Source of the DNA: Micrococcus terreus
Lineage (GTDB): Bacteria; Actinomycetota; Actinomycetes; Actinomycetales; Micrococcaceae
Assembly: GCF_900116905.1 (NCBI RefSeq)
Contig: NZ_FPCG01000009.1
Location: 62,001-126,000, forward strand
Reading direction: 5' to 3'
DNA: 64,000 bases
The notes under the pieces were generated by a model. That model was not told the DNA's origin. It did not search any database and worked only from the letters and a program-made list of their open reading frames with translations. Numbering within the stretch: position 1 is the first letter of the stretch; each line of letters starts with the position of its first letter. Made by a program: the position numbers and the translations under genes. Below are positions 59,579-64,000 of the stretch, one piece after another.

Positions 59579-60588
59579 CGCGCACCCACCTCATAGTGAC
59601 GCAGGAACAGCTCCTCCAAGGAGGCCGGGGTGCAGGTGATGTCCTGCGCCCCCGACTCCGCCAGCAGACCGAGCACACCGGTCACCTGCTCGCGGTCCAC
59701 GGAGCCCCGCAGTCGGACCTCCCCCTGCCCCTCCGCGCTGGGAGCCGGTGCGGTGCTGGGAGCCGAGAGGCCGTCGTCGGGCCTTGCCAGGCGCAACCCG
59801 CGCTCGGCGAGCCGGGCACTCAGCTCCTCCGCCCGCGCCGCCGGGACCGAGGCCGTCACGCTGGAGGCCGCCAGGTGCCGCATCTGCTCCAGGTGACCGG
59901 ACTCGACCAGTCGGCCGTCGCGGATGATGGTGACCTCCGTGCACAGCTCCTCGACCTCGGCGAGCAGGTGGCTGGAGAGCAGCACGGTGCGCCCCTGCCC
60001 CACAGCCTCGCGCACACAGCGGCCGAACTCGATCTCCATGAGCGGGTCCAGGCCCGCGGTGGGCTCATCCAGCAGCAGCAGTGGGGCCTCAGCGGCGAAT
60101 GCGGCCACGAGCATGACCTTCTGGCGGTTGCCGGTGGAGTAGCTGCGCACCTTCTTGGTGGTATCCAGCGCGAACCGCTCGATCAGCTCGGCCTCGCGCC
60201 GGTGGCTGTACCGCCCGCGCAGTCCGGCCAGCACGTCCAGCGCCTGCCGTCCGGTCAGGTTCGGCCACAGGCTCACATCCCCGGGGACGGAGGAGATGCC
60301 CCGGGTCGCCTCGGCAGGATGGGTGGCGGGATCGTGCCCCAACACCCGGACGGTTCCCGACGACGGCCGGTACAGTCCCAGCAGGACGCGCATGGTGGTG
60401 GATTTCCCGGCCCCGTTGGGCCCGAGGAACCCGTGCACGGTGCCGGCCTGGACGGTCAGGTCGAAGTCCTCCACGGCGGTGAAGGAGCCGAACCGCTTGG
60501 TCAGGCCGCGGACCTCGACGGGGTGCTCGGTGCCCAGGCGCTCGGTGCCGGCGTGCTCAGCGCTGGGCGTACTGGGCTTACTGGTCAT
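59575..60588 (-). CDS. ABC transporter ATP-binding protein, antibiotic-exporter like
   Basis: A 337-residue ATPase of the DrrA/NodI type. Walker A is GPNGAGKSTTMRVLLG, the signature is YSTGNRQKVMLVAAF (STGN in place of LSGG), Walker B is LLLLDEPTAGLDPLM and the switch His lies in LSSHLLAEVEEL. A C-terminal domain of about 100 residues follows. The gene overlaps the MerR gene by 11 nt and the permease gene by 4 nt, a tight operon. Confidence 0.92.
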   Translation of the reverse strand: MTSKPSTPSAEHAGTERLGTEHPVEVRGLTKRFGSFTAVEDFDLTVQAGTVHGFLGPNGAGKSTTMRVLLGLYRPSSGTVRVLGHDPATHPAEATRGISSVPGDVSLWPNLTGRQALDVLAGLRGRYSHRREAELIERFALDTTKKVRSYSTGNRQKVMLVAAFAAEAPLLLLDEPTAGLDPLMEIEFGRCVREAVGQGRTVLLSSHLLAEVEELCTEVTIIRDGRLVESGHLEQMRHLAASSVTASVPAARAEELSARLAERGLRLARPDDGLSAPSTAPAPSAEGQGEVRLRGSVDREQVTGVLGLLAESGAQDITCTPASLEELFLRHYEVGAR

Positions 60589-61471
60589 GAGATTCCCACC
60601 CCTTCAGTGCTCGGTGGTCCTCGGCGGAGAGCCGGACGCCCAGCTCCTCGGCGATCGCCTGGGCGTAGATGCGGTAGTGCCGCCCGGGGAAGGCCAGGAT
60701 GAACGGGCGCCAGGCCCAGGCATAGCTGCCGTCCTCCATCAGGTCCTCCCAGTCCGCCACCACCTCCGGGGCCACCGCGCGGCTGAACTGCGCCACTTCG
60801 GCGGCCAGTGCACGCAGGCGCTGCTCGGTGTCTGGCGCACGGCTGCCGGAGAGCTCTTGGAACCGGTCGAAGAACTCGGCGATCCGGTCCAGGTCGGAGG
60901 CACTGAGCCGGTCCACGAACTCGACCACCCCGTGCGGCAGCTCCATCCGGTAGCAGGCGACCTCGAGCACGTCCCATTCGGACTGCATAATCCGGCGGGC
61001 GCGCTGGCTGGGAGCCCGGCGTATCAGCTCGGTGTACATCCAGACCAGCTGGGGCGGGACCGGGGTCAGGGACCCGTCGGACTCGACCGAGGCGATCAGC
61101 GCCGCCAGCCGTTCCCGCTGGGTGGTGAGGTCGGCGATCTGCCGGTCCACGCCCTCCAAGGTGTGGCGCAGGTCGGTGAGGATGGAGGTTCGGGCGAGGG
61201 AGCCGTCGCCGGGAAGGTCGGCGGAGCCTGGTGCACCCGGCGGGACCGTGAACGGGGAGGACGGCTCGGCGGCGAGCATCTCCTTGACCTGGGCCAAGGG
61301 GACGCCGGCGTCCACCAGCCAGCGCACGCGCAGCAACCGGGCGACGTGCGCCATCCCGTAGTCGCGCCACCCGTGCCGCTGGGCGGGCAGGGGCAGCAAG
61401 CTGATCTGGTGGTAGTAGCGCACCGTGCGGACGGTGGTGCGGGCCAGTTCGGCGAGCTCCTTGACCTTCAT
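60578..61471 (-). CDS. MerR family transcriptional regulator
   Basis: A 297-residue regulator. The N-terminal HTH is VKELAELARTTVRTVRYYHQ and LLPLPAQRHGWRDYGM, followed by a coiled coil (LRHTLEGVDRQIADLTTQRERL) and a C-terminal helical ligand domain of about 170 residues of no named type. The ATG at 61471 follows a promoter with a 20-bp spacer and dyad by 6 nt, so I prefer it to longer starts. It heads the operon with the ABC exporter genes and likely activates it on drug binding. Confidence 0.9.
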   Translation of the reverse strand: MKVKELAELARTTVRTVRYYHQISLLPLPAQRHGWRDYGMAHVARLLRVRWLVDAGVPLAQVKEMLAAEPSSPFTVPPGAPGSADLPGDGSLARTSILTDLRHTLEGVDRQIADLTTQRERLAALIASVESDGSLTPVPPQLVWMYTELIRRAPSQRARRIMQSEWDVLEVACYRMELPHGVVEFVDRLSASDLDRIAEFFDRFQELSGSRAPDTEQRLRALAAEVAQFSRAVAPEVVADWEDLMEDGSYAWAWRPFILAFPGRHYRIYAQAIAEELGVRLSAEDHRALKGWESHDQ

Positions 61472-61477
61472 GCACCC

Positions 61478-61509
61478 ATCATGCAGGTGTGACGTTGCGT
61501 CACTGTCAA
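61478..61509 (-). promoter_or_regulatory. MerR-type promoter with perfect dyad spacer
   Basis: On the minus strand a consensus TTGACA (61509-61504) and CATGAT (61483-61478) are 20 bp apart. GTGACG-CAA-CGTCAC (61503-61489) is a perfect dyad directly after the -35. The -10 ends 6 nt before the ATG at 61471. This is the layout of an autoregulated MerR promoter. Confidence 0.65.
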
Positions 61510-61608
61510 CCCTGGACCGCCGCAGAGTCCTGATATATGCCGACGGACCGGCCCCCACAGGGAGGCCGGTCCGTCGTTCAGCGGATCCGCCGAGTCAGGC
61601 GGGACGGA

Positions 61609-61969
61609 TCACGGTGCGCCGGGGGTGCCCAGTCCTCCGGTTCCTCCCATGCCGCCGGGTCCGCCGCGGCGCGGGGCGTCATCCACGTCCACATGACCCT
61701 CGGCCCGGTTCAGGTGGCCGTCACGGTGGTCCACATGGTCGTCGATCCGGTGGTCCACATGGTCGTCGCGGTGGTCCGTGCGGTGGTCGCGACGGTCCGC
61801 GTGGACATGCTCCACGTGGTCACGGCGCTTGCGCAGACCGGCCAGGCCGGCCAGGCCCAGCAGTCCGGCCAGGCCCCAGAGGCCGTTGTTGTTGCCGTTG
61901 TCGTCGTCCTCCTGGGTGACCGTCGTGGTGGGCGACGGGCTTGCGAAGCTCCAGGGTGCGAAGTTCCAT
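61609..61969 (-). pseudogene. WGxxGxxG-like small protein, start and core in different frames
   Basis: A good ribosome site (AGAGGAAGG, 6 nt) precedes an ATG at 61969 that reads MELRTLELRKP, but this frame soon becomes Arg/Gly-rich and ends at 61820. In the next frame the DNA encodes TTTVTQEDDDNGNNNGLWGL followed by AGLLGLAGLAGLRKRR, a recognisable WGxxGxxG membrane-anchor motif, then a His/Asp/Arg-rich tail with DHVDHR repeats ending at 61609. No start codon serves that frame closely. A one-base frameshift, or a sequencing error, best explains the mismatch. The tail's DNA has a 24-bp direct repeat. Confidence 0.45.
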
Positions 61970-62134
61970 GATGAACCTTCCTCTCGTGCACGGCGCGTGG
62001 GAGGGTCCTGCGGTGTGCCGGACTCCGGGTGCGCCCACGATCGACGCCGTACCTCTGATCCGGGCGCTACGGCGCAGGCCGGGGAGCTTGGCAAGTGCTG
62101 GCCGGCGGCTGGGTGGGAGTCGTAAGGTCAGTCC

Positions 62135-62386
62135 ATGGAAGCCCCACGTCAGAGTCGACGCTCGCGCCTCCTCGTCCCCGCCGCACTCATGGCCGCCGGC
62201 CTGGCGCTGGGCGCGTGCTCCGCTCAGGGCACCGCCGAGGGCCCGACCGCCTCAGCCCGGGCCGTGCACTGGATCGTGGTGGACGTGACCGGGGTTCCCT
62301 CGCGTGCAGAGAGCGACCTTCCCCGAGCTGACTCCGAGGACGTGGCCGCCCTCGCCGAGTCGTGGAGCGCCTCCTACACCGGCTGA
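62135..62386 (+). CDS. Small lipoprotein
   Basis: An 83-residue precursor: Arg-rich n-region, hydrophobic LLVPAALMAAGLALGAC with lipobox LGAC at residues 25-28, then a short mature part of about 55 residues (ARAVHWIVVDVTGVPSRAES). It is probably anchored to the outer face of the membrane. The ATG is 6 nt behind TAAGGT (62123-62128), with no Shine-Dalgarno. Function unknown; no family recognised. Confidence 0.7.
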   Translation: MEAPRQSRRSRLLVPAALMAAGLALGACSAQGTAEGPTASARAVHWIVVDVTGVPSRAESDLPRADSEDVAALAESWSASYTG

Positions 62387-62433
62387 CAGCGAAGACGGTG
62401 CAGACGGCGCCCATCTTCCGGCAGCTCTCCCCA

Positions 62434-62487
62434 GGCGCACAGTGACCAGACCCCCACCAAAGTGACCGGGTTTCGTCACTCTGTGCC
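62434..62487. repeat. 54-bp intergenic dyad element, family B copy 2
   Basis: Inverse orientation relative to the copy at 57862. Ends are GGCGCACAGTGACC and GTCACTCTGTGCC. It lies between the convergent lipoprotein and LLM oxidoreductase genes, where it may also terminate transcription. Confidence 0.85.
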
Positions 62488-62502
62488 TAGGGGGGCGCGG
62501 CG

Positions 62503-63627
62503 TCAGGACCCGGCGAGCATGTCCAGCACCATCGGCTTGACCTGGGTGCCGTAGAGCTCGATCGACTCCATCATGTCCTCGTGCGGCAGGGAGCCGTTGC
62601 CGTACTTCATGCCGAACCGGCCGGCGCCCAGGGCCTTCACCGTGGTGGCGATCTTGCGGGCCACGGTCTCCGGGGAGCCCAGGTGCAGCGCGCCCTGAGT
62701 GATCTCCTGCCGGAACTGGGCCGGGCTCGGAGCCGGCCAGCCGCGTTCGGCGCCGAGCTTGCGCATGGACGCCTCCCAGTGCGGGTAGTACCGCTCGGCG
62801 GCCTCCTCATCGGTCTGGGCCACGAATCCGTGGGAGTGCACGGCCACGCGGCGCGGCTCCATGCCGTTCTCCTGGATCTGGCGTCGGTACAGGTCGGCGA
62901 ACGGGGCGAAGCGGGCTGGCTGACCGCCGATGATCGCCAGCTCCAGGCCCAGTCCGTACCTCGCCGCACGGACCACCGATGCCGGGGTGCCCCCCACCGC
63001 CACCCACGCCGGAAGACCCGAGGCGTGGGCCGTCGTCGGGAAGATGCTCTGGCGGGACAACGCGGACCGCGTGCTGCCCTGCCAGGTGACCGGGCCCTCG
63101 CTGCGCAGGGCGGCGAACAGGTCCAGCTTCTCCTCGAAGAGGCGCTCGTAGTCCTGCAGGTCGTAGCCGAACAGCGGGAAGGACTCGATGAACGAGCCGC
63201 GGCCCAGGGAGACCTCCGCGCGGCCGCCGGTGATGCCGTCCAGCGTGGCGAAGCGCTGGTAGACGCGCACGGGGTCGTCCGAGGAGAGGACGGTGACCGC
63301 GGAGATCAGCTTGATCCGCTCGGTCTGGGCGCCGATCCCGGCCAGGACCATGTCCGGCGCGGAGACGGCGTAGTCAGGACGGTGGTGCTCCCCCACGCCG
63401 ATCACGTCCACGCCCACCTGGTCCGCGAGGACGCCCTCGGCCACCACGTTGCGCAGGACCTCAGGGTGGTCCAGGCGGGTGCCGGAGCGGTCCGCGGTGA
63501 TGTCACCGAAGGTGTGCAGGCCGAACTCCAGGGTGCCAGCGGGCACGGAGTCTGCCATCTCGGTGGACGGGTTGGGCGTGGGCGCGGCGAGCGCGGGGGT
63601 GGAGGCAAAGCTCTGGTTCTCAGTCAC
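62503..63627 (-). CDS. LLM class flavin-dependent oxidoreductase
   Basis: A 374-residue luciferase-like TIM-barrel monooxygenase. LEFGLHTFGDITADRSG, VDVIGVGEHHRPDYAVSAP and VSLGRGSFIESFPLFGYDL are typical of the group using reduced FMN (or F420). Motif FVAQTDEEAAERYYPHW follows. N-terminal 28 residues are polar. The substrate is not deducible. The ATG at 63627 is the first in the frame; a start near residue 24 (MADSVPAG) is possible. Confidence 0.88.
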   Translation of the reverse strand: MTENQSFASTPALAAPTPNPSTEMADSVPAGTLEFGLHTFGDITADRSGTRLDHPEVLRNVVAEGVLADQVGVDVIGVGEHHRPDYAVSAPDMVLAGIGAQTERIKLISAVTVLSSDDPVRVYQRFATLDGITGGRAEVSLGRGSFIESFPLFGYDLQDYERLFEEKLDLFAALRSEGPVTWQGSTRSALSRQSIFPTTAHASGLPAWVAVGGTPASVVRAARYGLGLELAIIGGQPARFAPFADLYRRQIQENGMEPRRVAVHSHGFVAQTDEEAAERYYPHWEASMRKLGAERGWPAPSPAQFRQEITQGALHLGSPETVARKIATTVKALGAGRFGMKYGNGSLPHEDMMESIELYGTQVKPMVLDMLAGS

Positions 63628-63706
63628 GCCGGGTACAACACCTCCCGACGACGGAACATTCCTTGAAATTTGAACGTCCAGTTCAGGCGGGGGTCCAGGG
63701 GTGAGA

Positions 63707-64000
63707 TCAGAGGGCGAGACGCTGGCGGAGTGTGGGGACGCCGGGCCCGGTCAGGTTCGGCAGGAACGCGGAGCGGCCGGACATCACCATCAGCAGGTCC
63801 AGCACCGGCCCCTCCACGCGCGGGCCCTGGCCGTGGTGGAACGGAGCGTCCGTGGCCGCCAGCTCCAGCTCCTCGACCATGGTGCTGGAATGGACGGCGA
63901 AGTCCCGCTCGGCGAAGTGCTGGGCCACGTAGGTCACCGCATCCGTGTCCGGTGCGGAGTCGATCCCGAGCGGGAAGCGGATGTCCGTGCCGTGCACGAT
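63707..64000 (-). CDS. Maleylpyruvate isomerase/mycothiol-dependent enzyme-like protein, C-terminal part
   Basis: The frame is open to the window edge and about 97 residues are visible. The end reads DLLMVMSGRSAFLPNLTGPG then VPTLRQRLAL, which resembles the C-terminus of actinobacterial maleylpyruvate isomerase (mdmp) proteins that use mycothiol. The N-terminal DinB-like helical part lies outside the window, so catalytic residues cannot be checked. It is transcribed towards the LLM gene. Confidence 0.55.
   Translation of the reverse strand: MVHGTDIRFPLGIDSAPDTDAVTYVAQHFAERDFAVHSSTMVEELELAATDAPFHHGQGPRVEGPVLDLLMVMSGRSAFLPNLTGPGVPTLRQRLAL

Noticed and set aside
61820-61969. Independent small Arg/Gly-rich protein from the ATG at 61969
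   Set aside because: After the first 11 residues the product is typical of an off-frame translation of high-GC DNA, and the family motif lies in the next frame.

Overview
This 64 kb window has very high GC and dense, mostly short-spaced genes. It carries several lineage markers: a CGNR zinc-finger protein, a TipAS-type MerR regulator, a cory-CC-star protein, a 13E12/DUF222 HNH nuclease, a LysG-LysE pair and a mycothiol-enzyme-like C-terminus. Together these point to an actinobacterium, most likely Micrococcales (Micrococcaceae-like). This is inferred from gene content, not from a search. No rRNA, tRNA, CRISPR array, transposase or phage gene was seen.

Layout. 1-8 kb: CGNR protein (partial), CoA-ester lyase, L-lactate dehydrogenase, small membrane proteins, MATE exporter, CPBP protease, VOC protein, EamA transporter. 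8-14.4 kb: an accessory locus that looks like an undescribed bacteriocin system. It has an 80-residue cationic Gly/Ala-rich peptide with a strong ribosome binding site and a long hairpin after it. Translationally coupled genes follow for a four-helix membrane protein, a SpoIIM/DUF95-like membrane protein, an ABC ATPase and a polytopic membrane protein. A sensor kinase, a secreted two-cysteine peptide and a response regulator lie upstream. 14.4-19.5 kb: heterodimeric ABC exporter with a TipAS MerR regulator. 19.5-29.4 kb: MBL hydrolase, two divergent tandem-hotdog thioesterases, HEAT protein, ArsA/cory-CC-star/CstA group, aldo/keto reductase, rlmC. 29.4-38 kb: an odd intergenic stretch, a beta-phosphoglucomutase/GH65 phosphorylase fusion, nitronate monooxygenase, a two-component system and lactate permease. 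38-49 kb: MacB-like exporter, VOC protein, a second NarL-type two-component system, NatAB-like exporter and a further ABC exporter. 49-64 kb: HNH nuclease, Nudix, DinB, a 5'-truncated aztD, uncharacterised membrane protein, GyrI-like protein, LysE/LysG, DUF2087 protein, MerR-controlled ABC exporter, small lipoprotein, luciferase-like oxidoreductase and a partial gene.

Two genome-style signals run through the window. First, short intergenic dyad elements recur: a 63-bp family with GATCACGTG ends (four copies), a 54-bp family with GTGAC/GTCAC motifs (two copies in opposite orientation), and several single-copy dyads of the same architecture. Second, about twenty start codons sit 6-9 nt behind a TANNNT-like -10 hexamer and mostly lack a Shine-Dalgarno, which suggests widespread leaderless transcription. 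Both MerR-family genes have such promoters with stretched spacers filled by a dyad.
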